Of a DNA stretch of 64,000 bases, positions 44,555 to 55,850 are shown one piece after another (the first letter of the stretch is position 1; each line of letters starts with the position of its first letter). A model generated the notes under the pieces. It was not told where the DNA came from. It was given only the letters and a program-made list of their open reading frames with translations, and ran no database searches. The DNA is taken from contig JAOTOM010005143.1 of the NCBI GenBank assembly GCA_034440615.1, positions 765,001 to 829,000 of the forward strand, given 5' to 3'. This DNA comes from Ashinkailepas kermadecensis (Eukaryota > Arthropoda > Thecostraca > Neolepadidae). Made by a program: the position numbers and the translations under genes.

Positions 44555-45357
44555 AAGGTTTCGTCGACAAGGTGGTGCGGCGTGCCGGCCGATCTGAAAC
44601 CCCGTGTGACCCCAAAGGTATTGACCTAGGTTCATCAAATGTACAATGCAGAGAGTTCACGACAGCCATAAGGCCCCCTCCAAATTGTCTGCTTCTAGCT
44701 TCGGTAGTGAGATCTTAACCCGTCGAATCCGGCTCCCGTTAGGTGAGAAGCCTTCCGGCTCGCGTGTTAAATCTGGTTAGCTGAATTACACACACGAATT
44801 TGCTTCAGAGCGAATATACCAGGAATGGATAACACAGATTGTCCGATAGCTTGCAACACAATTAACCATGTCCCACAGTTAACAACAGTGACCCATGCAA
44901 CAAATCTCATTTCATGAAAAAGAAAACAGGCAGTTCCTTGAAATTTTGTCTCTACATTACTGAACTATACCTAGCTATTATGCCGCCCTAATTTACTGTT
45001 TCTGGAACCCACTTACTGAAAATAGTAATACGATGTATATCGAACTAATTTCTGTGTTTCTAATACCAATTTGATGACATTTCATCGACATGCATTTCAT
45101 GTTTGTGTCACATATTCACACCTTATATAAATGCTGAAAGACGGCCGTGCGGTGAATCTAGACACATGAGTTATCTTACGGAACTGTGACAAACCAGGGG
45201 AGAACTATGAACGTTGTAACTTCAGCTGGGTGCACACAGGACGACGACTACTCAGTGTTGCGGAAATGGTGCTTCAAGAGTATTACTGTGTCATATCAAC
45301 ATTATTATTATGTGATGCGAACCTTGAATGGTGATGACAGGAACCAAAAGGAACTCA
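44555..45357. other. Unannotated stretch
   Basis: About 800 bp. No repeat or coding signal recognised. Confidence 0.4.
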
Positions 45358-45361
45358 TTAA

Positions 45362-46188
45362 CCCGCCTTGTCTCGGGGTTCATCTTACGCCCCCCCCAGG
45401 TATTGCGCGGGTAGTGAATAAAAAAAAACGCGCGCAGCAGAGCGACACAACTTTGCATAATTTTCCCACATCAATTTAACACGTTGTGCAAAAAAATTGG
45501 GGTCAGGCCACCTACGGCCATCGAGTTAGTCAAGGTCAAGTGAGGTCAGCTCCAAAAAAAATTCAACCAGTCGTCACGCTTTAACTGATAAAGATTTTCA
45601 GATGAAACTTTCAGTGTTCACTTGTCTTTAGGGATGCAATGAAACGCACCAGAGTAATTTTTGAATTTCTTAAAGTTTTGATGACTTAATTTTTGTTCGA
45701 ATATTTGCCCATGAGTGTTAAAATCGAAGATTCTCGTTGAAGTAAACATTTTTATGACACAAAGTTGCTTTAAAACAACGTTTCCCGGTGCTCTTTACCC
45801 ATTCAAAATAAAAATTCACGAAAATTGAAAACTCAATTTTTCTCCTTCAAGTCACATGTTGAATTTTCTTGTGAAAAAAAATGGAGCCATTGTCGAATTC
45901 GCCTTCCTTTCAAATTCCAACTAATTTTGTTTATAAAATCTCCCGCAAAATGAACACCCCAGAGCCGAAAACATGACGCCAGTCGTGATCCCATAGACCC
46001 CATACTGACGTCACTTTTTGAGGGGATAAATTGTTTTGGGTGATCTCGGGCTCTACCCGTCGAGCGCTTTCGATGACACCACTTTCGTTTCCGTGCAACG
46101 CTTACCTTAGAGATTTGAGGAAGGCATAAAAGGACCCCCCCCCCCCCCGAGACGGGGTATGAGGATCTGACCGAAAAGACGGCGCGGG
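45362..46188 (-). mobile_element. TTAA-type element family, copy C, best-defined ends
   Basis: TTAA flanks both sides (45358-45361, 46189-46192). Ends CCCGCCTTGTCTCGGGG and, inverted, CCCGCGCCGTC. The 827-bp interior matches copies at 9 and 36 kb (inverse 'tcgtttccgtgcaacgctta', 'ggtcaagtgaggtcagctcc'). A TTAA duplication with CCC ends fits a piggyBac-like MITE, though it shares no sequence with the 3-kb piggyBac here. A C/G homopolymer lies at 46133-46148. Confidence 0.75.
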
Positions 46189-46192
46189 TTAA

Positions 46193-47161
46193 GGTGGTGA
46201 GGGTTTGATTGTCATTCATTTACTCGATGCAGTGTTGTTCCAAGGTTGGTTTTGCTGTATATGCATTAATGTACGATTCACTACTTAAATTGGTATGCTC
46301 AGTAGCTCACAGCTAACACCAAATCGTCCTAATATCAAGGAGCGTAGTAGCATGAACGCTAAAAGCGAGCAACTACTGGTTGTAGAGCAGACAATTTGAC
46401 CACGGACCATTGATTGTAGATGATGATGTAACCCCCATGATACAGTCCAAATAAATAGCTAAGACGGAATTCATTGCATGCGTGCAGGGAACACTGCACA
46501 CACAAGGAGCTGTACGTAATCGACTTAACAAAGTACCCTTCTACAAGATGTTGCGAAGCACGTTGCACCGGCGTACCATGCAGTGTACACCAAGTCCCAC
46601 CAAAGTGTGTGAATTGCGCCGTGCACAGGATGTGGCCATGTGGCAGGTGTACCCATGCTGCGACGCATTGCATTGGAGGAGTGTCCCACGTCTATGCTTG
46701 CACCAGTGGTGCTGCTGTCTAAATCACACTCACCAGCAGGGCCAGCACGAGCCAGTAGCTCCCACACTGCCTCATCCAGCAGCCAGCACGGCGAGTACGT
46801 CTCATGGCGCGACATTGCTACACGACCGACTGTGCGTAGTTCACGGACACCTTGGATAGCTTCGGTGTCGGCGATTTCCCGGTCGCTGATGCGTGATGGT
46901 ATACCAGCTGACGATTTATGACAAACCGTTCACCGATATGCAGCGGTAAAAATGGGCGGCAACATACGGGTACGCCGTAGACTACTGTGCGGCCGTCTGT
47001 AGCTCGTCTGACACAGTGGCAGTGCCCTGCTCACTGACCATCGATGACTGATTCCGCGGCCATCATGCCGGCCCGACCAGGGCCCCAAGTCACCAGCCGA
47101 GTTTGACAGGTGCAGCTGACCGCAATACCCGCTGTCCATTCGCCAGTCACCTTACCCCACT
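46193..47161. other. Unannotated stretch
   Basis: Overlapping frames in both directions at 46.4-46.9 kb carry no recognised domain. Non-coding by my reading. Confidence 0.4.
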
Positions 47162-49505
47162 GTCCGGCATTTGACAGCCGCCTCATGACGTTACCGTCCA
47201 GTCTGACATGTGACAGTACCCTCACGACATCACCGTCCGGCCTGACATGTGACAGTGGCCTCATGACATCACCGTCCGACCTGACATGGGACAGTCGCCT
47301 CACGACATCACCGTCCGGTCTGACATGGGACAGTCGCTTCGTAACATCACCGTCCGGTCTGACATGGGACAGTCGCTTCATAACATCACCGTCCGGTCTG
47401 ACATGGGACAGTCGCCTCAGACTCACCTTGACATGGGACAGTCGCCTCACGACATCACCGTCCGGCCTGACATGGGACAGTCGCTTCACGACATCACCGT
47501 CCGGCCTGACATGGGACAGTCGCCTCACGACATCACCGTCCGGTCTGACATGGGACAGTCGCCTCTCGACATCAACGTCCGGTCTGACATGGGACAGTCG
47601 CCTCACGACATCAACGTCCGGTCTGACATGGGACCGTGGCCTCATGACATTACCGTCCGGTCTGACATGGGACAGTCGCCTCTCGACATCAACGTCCGGT
47701 CTGACATGGGACAGTCGCCTCACGACATCACCGTCCGGTCTGACATGGGACCGTGGCCTCATGACATCACCGTTCGGTCTGACATGGGACAGTCGCCTCA
47801 CGACATCACCGTCCGGTCTGACATGGGACAGTCGCTTCATAACATCACCGTCCGGCCTGACATGGGACAGTCGCCTCACGACATCACCGTCCGATCTGAC
47901 ATGGGACGGCGGCCTCATGACGCTACCGTCCGGCCTGACATGGGACAGTCGCCTCACGACATCACCATCCGGCCTGACATGGGACAGTGGCCTCATAACA
48001 TCACCGTCCGGCCTGACATGGGACAGTGGCCTCATAACATCACCGTCCGGTCTGACATGGGACAGTCGCCTCACGACATCACCGTCCGGTCTGACATGGG
48101 ACAGTCGCTTCATAACATCACCGTCCGGTCTGACATGGGACAGTCGCTTCATAACATCACCGTCCGGCCTGACATGGGACAGTCGCTTCACGACATCACC
48201 GTCCGGTCTGACATGGGACAGTCGCTTCATAACATCACCGTCCGGTCTGACATGGGACAGTCGCTTCATAACATCACCGTCCGGCCTGACATGGGACAGT
48301 CGCCTCACGACATCACCGTCCGGCCTGACATGGGACCGTGGCCTCATGACATCACCGTTCGGTCTGACATGGGACAGTCGCCTCACGACATCACCGTCCG
48401 GTCTGACATGGGACAGTCGCTTCATAACATCACCGTCCGGCCTGACATGGGACAGTCGCCTCACGACATCACCGTCCGATCTGACATGGGACAGCGGCCT
48501 CATGACGTTACCGTCCGGCCTGACATGGGACAGTCGCCTCACGACATCACCATCCGGCCTGACATGGGACAGTCGCTTCATAACATCACCGTCCGGCCTG
48601 ACATGGGACAGTCGCTTCACGACATCACCGTCCGGTCTGACATGGGACAGTCGCTTCATAACATCACCGTCCGGTCTGACATGGGACAGTCGCTTCATAA
48701 CATCACCGTCCGGTCTGACATGGGACAGTCGCTTCATAACATCACCGTCCGGCCTGACATGGGACAGTCGTCTCACGACATCACCGTCCGGTCTGACATG
48801 GGACAGTGGCCTCATAACATTACCGTCCGGTCTGACATGGGACAGTCGCCTCACGACATCAACGTCCGGTCTGACATGGGACAGTGGCCTCATAACATCA
48901 CCGTCCGGTCTGACATGGGACAGTGGCCTCATAACATTCATAACATCACCGTCCGGTCTGACATGGGACAGTGGTCTCACGACAACACCGTCCGGTCTGA
49001 CATGACATCCGACACATCACCGTCCGGTCTGACATGGGACAGTCGCCTCACAACATCACCGTCCGGTTTGACATGGGACAGTGGCCTCACGACATCACCG
49101 TCCGGTCTGACATGGGACAGTCGCCTCACGACATCACCGTCCGGTCTGACATGGGACAGTGGCCTCATAACATCACCGTCCGGTCTGACATGGGACAGTT
49201 GCCTCACGACATCAACGTCCGGTCTGACATGGGACAGTGGCCTCATAACATCACCGTCCGGTCTGACATGGGACAGTGGCCTCATAACATCACCGTCCGG
49301 TCTGACATGGGACAGTGGCCTCACGACATCACTGTCCGGTCTGACATGGGACAGTCGCTTCATAACATCACCGTCCGGTCTGTCATGGGACAGTCGCCTC
49401 ACGACATCATCGTCCGGCCTGACATGGGACAGTGGCCTCATGACATCACCGTCCGATCTGACATGGGACAGTCGCCTCATGATGTTACCGTCCTGTCTGA
49501 TATAA
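47162..49505. repeat. 39-bp minisatellite, about 60 units
   Basis: The unit contains CTGACATGGGACAGTCGCCT then CACGACATCACCGTCCGGT. The length is divisible by three and no frame of the common variants has a stop. It therefore gives frames of 631-739 aa on the plus strand (SGLTWDSRLTTSP or MGQSPHDITVRSD per unit) and 649 aa on the minus strand (HVRPDGDVMKRLS). A mixture of sub-variants (TCGCCTCACGAC, TCGCTTCATAAC, TGGCCTCATAAC, CGTGGCCTCATGAC) recurs in runs, pointing to block duplication. No flanking gene context supports translation. Confidence 0.97.
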
Positions 49506-49875
49506 TGAATGTCGGGGACAGACCTTATCTGCAGTTAATACTCCTGTACAAACATCGCCACTATGAAGGCAAGAGTTTAAGTTGTTGGTGGTGAGGTGCC
49601 AGCCAGACACCGCAATAATGTTGAGGAACAGGTGTAGCACAGTGCAGGAAGAAAAGGACCCTTGGCGGGGTGACGCGAGGAAGATACCTGCAAAAATAAA
49701 GCCTTGTTATGCTTTATCAACACCTTACTGTGGGAGAAAAATCATTTTATCCAGTCACAAATTTGGGAGAACAAAACTCCTGAATCCAAAAACAATTGGG
49801 AGTGATGTGAAATTCACACACTGACCGGGACTCGGCCGGAGGACGCGCCCGCCTCTCCGGAAATAGTTGGTGGGC
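49506..49875. other. Unannotated stretch
   Basis: Between the 39-bp array and the LINE ORF1 remnant. No recognised feature. Confidence 0.4.
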
Positions 49876-50940
49876 TAGGGGGAGTCGGGGTGGCTTGGGA
49901 GGAACAAGGGATGGTCTGGCTGGGTGTGGGGTTGGTGATGGTGGCGAGTAAGGGTTGCAGGTTGACGTTGGAGGGTTTCCCCGTCCTCTTGGTCAGCTAG
50001 TCTCTGCGACTGCGACGCCTGTGTCGCGAGTCTCAGACCCTGAGAGGTCCTGAGCTCTTCCCGAACTGGTATGGCGGGCTGGGCCGATGGGCAGGTGGGG
50101 AGGGGAGAGCTGGAGGCAGGGAATGTGGTGGCTGGGAGGGGGTTGGGATTGGATGACAAGGGTCGGGCCGGCCTCTTGATCCGCTGGGGAGGTGGGGGGG
50201 GAGAGCTGGAGGCAGGGAATGTGGTGGCTGGGAGGGGGTTGGGATTGGATGACAAGGGTCGGGCCGGCCTCTTGATCCGCTGGGGAGGGGAGAGCTGGAG
50301 GCAGGGAATGTGGTGGCTGGGAGGGGGTTGGGATTGGATGACAAGGGTCGGGCCGGCCTCTTGATCCGCTGGGCTGAGGTCCACTCTCCTCCTTGAGGTG
50401 TTGCTACCGGACTCTCCCATCGCATTCTGAGGAGAAGCCGACGCTCGCTCCCTATCGGGGCACACTCAATGCCAAAAGCACGCATCAGGGCACTGAGCTG
50501 GGTTATGAGGTGAGAGGCACTCGTGCGTGTGTCTGATTTCGTTTGTGGTGTGATTGTAGTTAAGGTTTGCCTTTGCTGCTTACGATATCGTTGGGTGAGC
50601 TTCCTCATAGAGCTCTCGCGCATCCCAAAATGTGATCCTTTTGTAACATTTTATTGCAACTATCTCCTTCTCCTTCAAGAAAATAGGGCAAGAACGGTCA
50701 TAGGCAGCGTGGGGTTTTGGTCCGGGCCGCAGTTGGAGCATTTTGGACTCCCCGCCTCACATACGTGTCTCTCAAAAGCTCCGCTGATCCACATCTCTTA
50801 TATGTTTTCCGGTTTCGGAAATGCTGCGATGTGTGTCCAAAACGGGAACACCGGAAACACCTCATAGGGTTGGGGACAAATGCACGGACCTTCACGCGCA
50901 CATATCAGACGAAGATAAACTCAGGAAGATCAGTCGTGCG
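49876..50940 (-). pseudogene. LINE ORF1 (gag-like) remnant with CCHC knuckle
   Basis: On the minus strand RAFVPNPMRCFRCSRFGHTS (about 50890-50820) is the signature of Jockey/I-type LINE ORF1 proteins preceding their zinc knuckles. The first knuckle has C-x2-C-x4-H, but the last Cys is lost; the second (KRCGSAE) is degraded. Downstream, frames to 49875 read KLTQRYRKQQRQTL, then a proline-rich segment (PARPLSSNPNPLPATTFPAS) that is tandemly repeated, and TLTRHHHQPHTQPDHPLFLP. ORF1 proteins bind the LINE RNA. Frameshifts and stops are present. Confidence 0.75.
50100..50375. repeat. ~90-96-bp tandem repeat inside LINE ORF1, three units
   Basis: GAGAGCTGGAGGCAGGGAAT starts at 50105, 50201 and 50290. 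Units differ by a G-rich spacer (ggaggtggggggg). On the coding (minus) strand each unit encodes a serine/proline-rich block. Confidence 0.93.
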
Positions 50941-51519
50941 AAATGCTAAGATAAAGTTGTTTGTTGGTTGCGTTTCCTGACCATTTCGAATCGTGATTCT
51001 TCGCGCCTATGCCACTCCCCACTCTGTCAGGTCATCCACAATGTCAGCATCAGACACATCTTTCAAGTTGTAACCTCACCTCTACCTTATCACGCGCTTC
51101 ATTTCTTTGACATGTGGTAAGTGAGAAAAGACTCTTCCCTTCTTGTAGTGACCATATAATGAAGATACGGGGCGCAGGGAAGCTAGCTTCTAGGCCGAGC
51201 CGTACCTGGGTAACATCGAAATTATTGTTAGATTGGCTGGTCTGTCTCCTGCTAGAGGGGCAGGATACTTTTTTCCTGGTTGTCCTACGATTGTGTTTGT
51301 GGTCTGCTCCTTGTGGCGCTCCACCACATGGGAGAACTACTGGAGAGACGCCTGAATCAAGCGGACGGGAGGACTCCAGGTGCCCGAGAAGCTATACGGG
51401 GCGGGCGATGCAATCACCCAGCCGGGAGAGACTTACCACACCAACCGGGATCCAGCGCCACCCACCCCTGGACCACTTCCGGCCAGCCTAGCGGGTGCTG
51501 GACGGAGGTACCAGATCTT
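50941..51519. other. Unannotated stretch
   Basis: May be the 5' side of the LINE ORF1 remnant (read on minus). No conserved block recognised. Confidence 0.4.
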
Positions 51520-51521
51520 CG

Positions 51522-51755
51522 TCAGTTAGTTATTTGAGTTTGGTTATTGGTTTTACGACAAGTCGACCGTTGAGTCATGTAGCGTCGCCAATCTCTCACG
51601 CCGATTGGTCGCGGGCGAAGAGTAGCGACAGATGAGACTCGAACCCACAACCTTTCGATTGTGAGACGAGCATCTTACCCCTAGACCACTCGTCCCCTTA
51701 TTTGAGTTTAAGGGCGTTTCGACCAAAGCGTGATCATTTACCGCCCATGGCACCA
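51522..51755 (-). mobile_element. LINE family A 3' tail split by a SINE
   Basis: On the minus strand: ATGGGCGGTAAATGATCACG, then CTTTGGTCGAAACGCCCTTA and AACTCAAATAA. The SINE follows, then the remaining ATAACTAACTGACG tail. It closely matches the tail at 5.9-6.0 kb. Confidence 0.85.
51542..51697 (-). mobile_element. SINE family 1 inserted in a LINE tail
   Basis: Both pol III boxes are intact (inverse of TGGTCTAGGGG and GGTTCGAGTCT). The 12-bp duplication TTATTTGAGTTT is perfect (51530-51541, 51698-51709) and belongs to the LINE tail. The LINE copy is therefore older. Confidence 0.95.
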
Positions 51756-53399
51756 TACCTTCGACCTGAAGTGAGGTGACATTCCACTTGACCTGCATGG
51801 GGCCCTACTGGCCCGCCCACCCCTCCGGGATACCGGGACCAAAGAGGCGTGTTGGTCCCCCGTCACAACTAGCACCGTGAGACGGGGGACCTCAACCTTC
51901 AGGAGTCCGTCAAACCCGGGGGACGAGCTGAGGGGGCGCGAATACCCCGACAAAACTGAGCGGACGGGTAGAACCGGGGAAGTTATCCTACCTGCTCGTA
52001 GCTGGAAGGGTCAGTGTTGCAGGGTCTGGTGGAGGACGGAGATGCTGACAAGGGACGGATATTAGAATGGAAAGGAAAGTATGAAAGAGGAAATTCTAGT
52101 CAAACTCCTCCCCATTGGACATAAACCGTCCGCCGGATCATTGGAGCACTCGATATCCCACGCGGAAAGGTGTGGGGGGTCAATTCCCCCCCTCGTCGGG
52201 GGAGGGGGGGCGAGAGACATCGATGATTTGTTCCACAGTTTTTCCATTTTGCGATTTTACAGTGGACAAGGGCATCGTTTTGTAGACAATAATACTAAAA
52301 ATACTTTCCAGTTCTACTCAGGGCGCTACTGGTAAGAGAACGGCGCCATGAACCAGTGTCCTAAAATTGTTCCGTCGTGAAGTGGATGGTTGTAGACTAA
52401 GACGTGGAAATCCGTGCCGACTTTTGACATAATCGGGCAATATGTGATGCTAATGAAGACGGGCGCGTCCCGCGTGGGTTCCAGTCCGTCCCTAATCAGC
52501 GTCGGTGCCGATGCCGAGCCGGCGCAAGGCGGTGCCTGCTGGCGGATGTAGCAGGCGTGGTCGGCGGCGTTTGCCGGGTCCGTGACCCGGCCGGTGACCT
52601 TGTGGACTGCCGGCCGCAGCGGGGACGGTGCGAGTGCCAGGCGGTTGGCTGTGTGCGGCCGCAAGCGCGTGTATGCGGACACACGGCGTGCTTAGTGCCG
52701 CCCATGCCGACGTGCCAGGTGACGGTGGCCGGGCCACGCCGGTTGGTGGCGTTCGCATGTTTCGAACCGAGTTGCAACGAATTACTGTAATCGAACTTAG
52801 GAGGAAGATAGGAGAAACATCACACTTGCACCATAGGAACAAGGAATTTGCACCATGCATTGGAAGCCAAATCAGTATCTAAGAATATTGACAGGGCAAA
52901 AGAAAGATGGAATAATCAAGCAATGCAGAGTTTCTGTCCTATTAGGACAGCAGATCCTTCTGTACATTGTTCTGGCTTCCATGCTCCCATTCCCAACTCC
53001 CAATGAAGGATATTATGAGTCCGAGATGTTAACGTCCGATATGACATCGAAACAAGTCAACCATCTTACACCTAAGTGACAAAATACATTCTGGAAGATG
53101 AACCTTGAGTTTCAGCCCTATCGAAACCTGGAGCAACCATCAGTCAAGATTTTGTTTTTGACAGGCCTGAACAGTGGCAACGCCATTACATACAAACAGC
53201 AAAAACTTCAAAACATTCCGACAAAAAGTCCATGGAATAAACGAATGTGCTTACGTAACGTTGATTACTTTTATAACCTGTTGATGCAGCACTTCATATC
53301 CTAACTAAACATACTGTGGGAAATCATTTTCATCTTCTAAAATATCCCAAGCTTTTTGGTCATAAATTTCTCTTGGAGATACATTCACTACTCTCAATA
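51756..53399. other. Unannotated, partly CpG-rich stretch
   Basis: 51.8-52.05 kb and 52.48-52.76 kb are GC- and CpG-rich with overlapping frames in all directions. There is no recognisable domain and no promoter I can support. Confidence 0.4.
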
Positions 53400-54290
53400 C
53401 GAGTATCAGCCGGAGGCACAACCAACAGATGCGGCAGATGGCGAGAAAGGGCTCGGATACCCGTCCCGTCACTCACCGCGTCCTTATGGCTGCATAGCCG
53501 AGCCGTTGCTCTTCAGTGTCTTCACCTACGACCTTCCCTGTTGCTTTCCCGAACACCACATCCTGACACCTAGTTCCTTGACCACGTCCATCCGCATCAG
53601 GAAAATATAGAAATTCTGGAAACCCGTTCAGAACACACTAGAGATTCATCAGACATTGTCACATTCCGTCAAGAGAAACGCTGACAAAATGGGCTTCATT
53701 GCCAACGGCTCTCGGCAAAACATAAAAAGATGTAGATTTCCCGTTTCCAACTTCAAATGTTCAAATGTCACTGTCAAACCGGCACAGGCCGTCACAACCT
53801 ACTGGGTGTCTTCATATATCTCGTTCTATCGTGGAAGGCACACTTCGCACAGGTCGCCCAGAAATACAATTGCTTGCTCATGTCTCTCTACCGCCTCCGT
53901 CATCACTTCACCAAGGACAATCAATTTCGCAGCCCGGATTGTAACGGGAACACGTCGCTGGGAACACATCGGTCGGGCTTTGGAGTTACTGTCGCGATTC
54001 AGAATCGAGCGCCTGGTGGAGAGGCAGAATGTGACCAAAGTATTTAAGGTGCTCTACAGCGCCTCGTGTCCTCAGGCTCTGCGTGACATGTTCCGAGTCA
54101 GCTCCAAGCTGTCGTGGTGCGTGACCCGATCGACCGGCATCCCTGAGCTGACGAGATGCCGGTTAGCATGCACACATAGGAGTTTTTTTTATTCCGAGCC
54201 GCTTCCTCTTGGAACCAGCTGCCTCTGGCCGTTTCTGGCTTCCGCTCCATGTTGACTTTTAAATCGGCTCTGCACGAGATGAAGCAATAT
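53400..54290 (+). pseudogene. LINE ORF2 reverse-transcriptase C-terminal half
   Basis: Readable blocks shift among frames: EPLLFSVFTYDLPCCFPEHH (the 'GVPQGSVLGPLLF' region, near 53510), LLGVFIYLVLSWKAHFAQVA and LMSLYRLRHHF (53800-53915). Next are RIVTGTRRWEHIGRALELLS, RIERLVERQNVTKVFKVLYS and CPQALRDMFRV (53935-54100), then SWNQLPLAVSGFRS and TFKSALHEM (to 54285). This order is that of Jockey/CR1-like non-LTR retrotransposons lacking RNase H. The catalytic (Y/F)ADD block is not readable. It is a different family from the RNase H-bearing LINE at 6 kb. Confidence 0.85.
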
Positions 54291-54649
54291 GAAGAAATGC
54301 TTTTATGGCCAGAATGCTGCTGTTTCAAATGACTTCAAACTTCTAATTATGTGACAAAAATTCCAGGAACCCACTGCCATGTACCAAAAGTGCGAACTGT
54401 TCTGTTTGCAACATTTCAAAATAAAATTATCTACTGCTCAAAATTAGATGCCCAAAAGCTTACTTTCAAAATCCAAGATTCCAAGACATGCATGAAATCC
54501 TGCATTGGAACGCACCATAGGATCCAGAGATTATGCCATGAAAGCTCCAACACGACCTTCCTCCTCCACGTCAAAGCTCCGCCACCACCACATGGCGTAG
54601 CCCGCATGATGATGATGACCTGGACTACCTTGTCACCACATTCACAGAT

Positions 54650-55850
54650 TCACATTTCATGTGAATCTGCTGGTGGCCTCGCCGCACTCAGAACTTTGAT
54701 GCAACATGGAAACAGGCACTGGATGGTTTCCGACACGTCTGCCTCGAGTCTGGAGCTTAAACCCAATCTGTCAAGGCCATGAAGGTTAGCCTCTCTGAAG
54801 ATGTGGAGTGGCTTGCCATTCGCTATGCACGGGCGATCCCTTTCTCACGGAGGGACAGGATCCAGGATTAGATCACTGATGTATCGTGTCCCTCAGTGGT
54901 TCCACCCCTTGTCATAGTTTGGAAGTCAAATGGCGACCCAATATCTGTGTGGATCTCACCGAGGTAAACATGCATGTGATGAGGCCATCGTACCTGATGG
55001 CCGCTCTAATAGAAGCTGTGTTACAAGTGCTTGGCTCAAATCATTTCTTCGTGTCACTAGACGCGACTACTGGTTGGCAAGTCTCGCTGTACGAGACCAG
55101 TATCGTAGCCTTCCTCACGCCATAGGGAAAGCACGGGTTCTTCCATTCCCGATTGCCTCCCCCCCCATTTGCTGTAAATGGGTGGTGTTGACGCGGAGAA
55201 ATGGCGCTGCAGGGCATCCCTCGTCCGGACACGGCTGTCGATGATATTGTTCGACGTTGACCTCTGAGCACATGCGAGGGAAGTTCTTCAGTGATGCCGA
55301 GAATAAGCTCACACTGAAGACTGACAAGTTTCTGTTCGCACAGCCATGCAAAGTTCTGCGGGTACGTCCCTCACAAGACTGTTCTGCAGGCTGAGCCATC
55401 CAGAGTGGCTGTGATCAGTGACTAATCAACGCCAGGCAAAGTTCTGCGGATACGTCCTTCACAAGACTGTTCTGCAAGCTGACCCATCCAGAGTGGCTGT
55501 GATCAGTGACTTATCAACGCCAGGCAAAGTTCTGCGGATACGTCCTTCACAAGACTGTTCTGCAAGCTGAGCCATCCAGAGTGGCTGTGATCAGTGACTT
55601 ATCAACGCCAGGCAAAGTTCTGCGGGTACGTCCCTCACAAGACTGTTCTGCAGGCTGAGCCATCCAGAGTGGCTGTGATCAGTGACTTATCAACGCCAGG
55701 CAAAGTTCTGCGGATACGTCCTTCACAAGACTGTTCTGCAAGCTGACCCATCCAGAGTGGCTGTGATCAGTGACTTATCAACTCCAGCATCTGTCACTGT
55801 CTGGCCTGATGCAATAGCTTGGAGACTTCAAGCTTGCCACTTAGCTGCTG
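54650..55850 (+). pseudogene. Ty3/gypsy retrotransposon pol (reverse transcriptase) remnant
   Basis: Blocks in order: VSLSEDVEWLAIRYARAIPF (54779 on; compare the gypsy 'V.L..GA.PYA.RTARRVPF'), KWRPNICVDLTEVNMHVMRP, SNHFFVSLDATTGWQVSLYE and AFLTP (to 55125). Then TAVDDIV (near 55235, the xxDD catalytic loop), LTLKTDKFLFAQ and KFCGYVLHKTVLQADPSRVA with VISDLSTPASV (to about 55795). These follow the RT order of gypsy elements. Frameshifts and stops are frequent. Protease, RNase H, integrase and LTRs were not found. Confidence 0.85.
55350..55790 (+). repeat. 88-bp tandem repeat formed from the gypsy RT, five units
   Basis: GTGATCAGTGACTTATCAAC recurs at 55411, 55499, 55587, 55675 and 55763, exactly 88 bp apart. 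Each unit covers the FCGYVLHKTVLQADPSRVAVISD segment. Units alternate between a 'gggtacgtccctcac/gcaggctgagcc' type and a 'ggatacgtccttcac/gcaagctgacc' type in the order A-B-B'-A-B. Confidence 0.96.

Noticed and set aside
44222..44560. Fold-back at 44.2 kb as the left end of a Transib copy
   Set aside because: Its ends (TGTGA(T/C)CTTGAACGC) differ from the Transib terminal repeat beyond a short TGTGAT match. The interior is unrelated.
46359..46921. Overlapping frames of 93-128 aa in both directions
   Set aside because: Antiparallel overlapping frames in GC-moderate DNA with no domain, conserved start or splice pattern.
47031..49594. Open frames of 649, 631 and 739 aa
   Set aside because: They translate the 39-bp tandem repeat in overlapping frames on both strands. 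No start context, domain or splice signal supports a gene.
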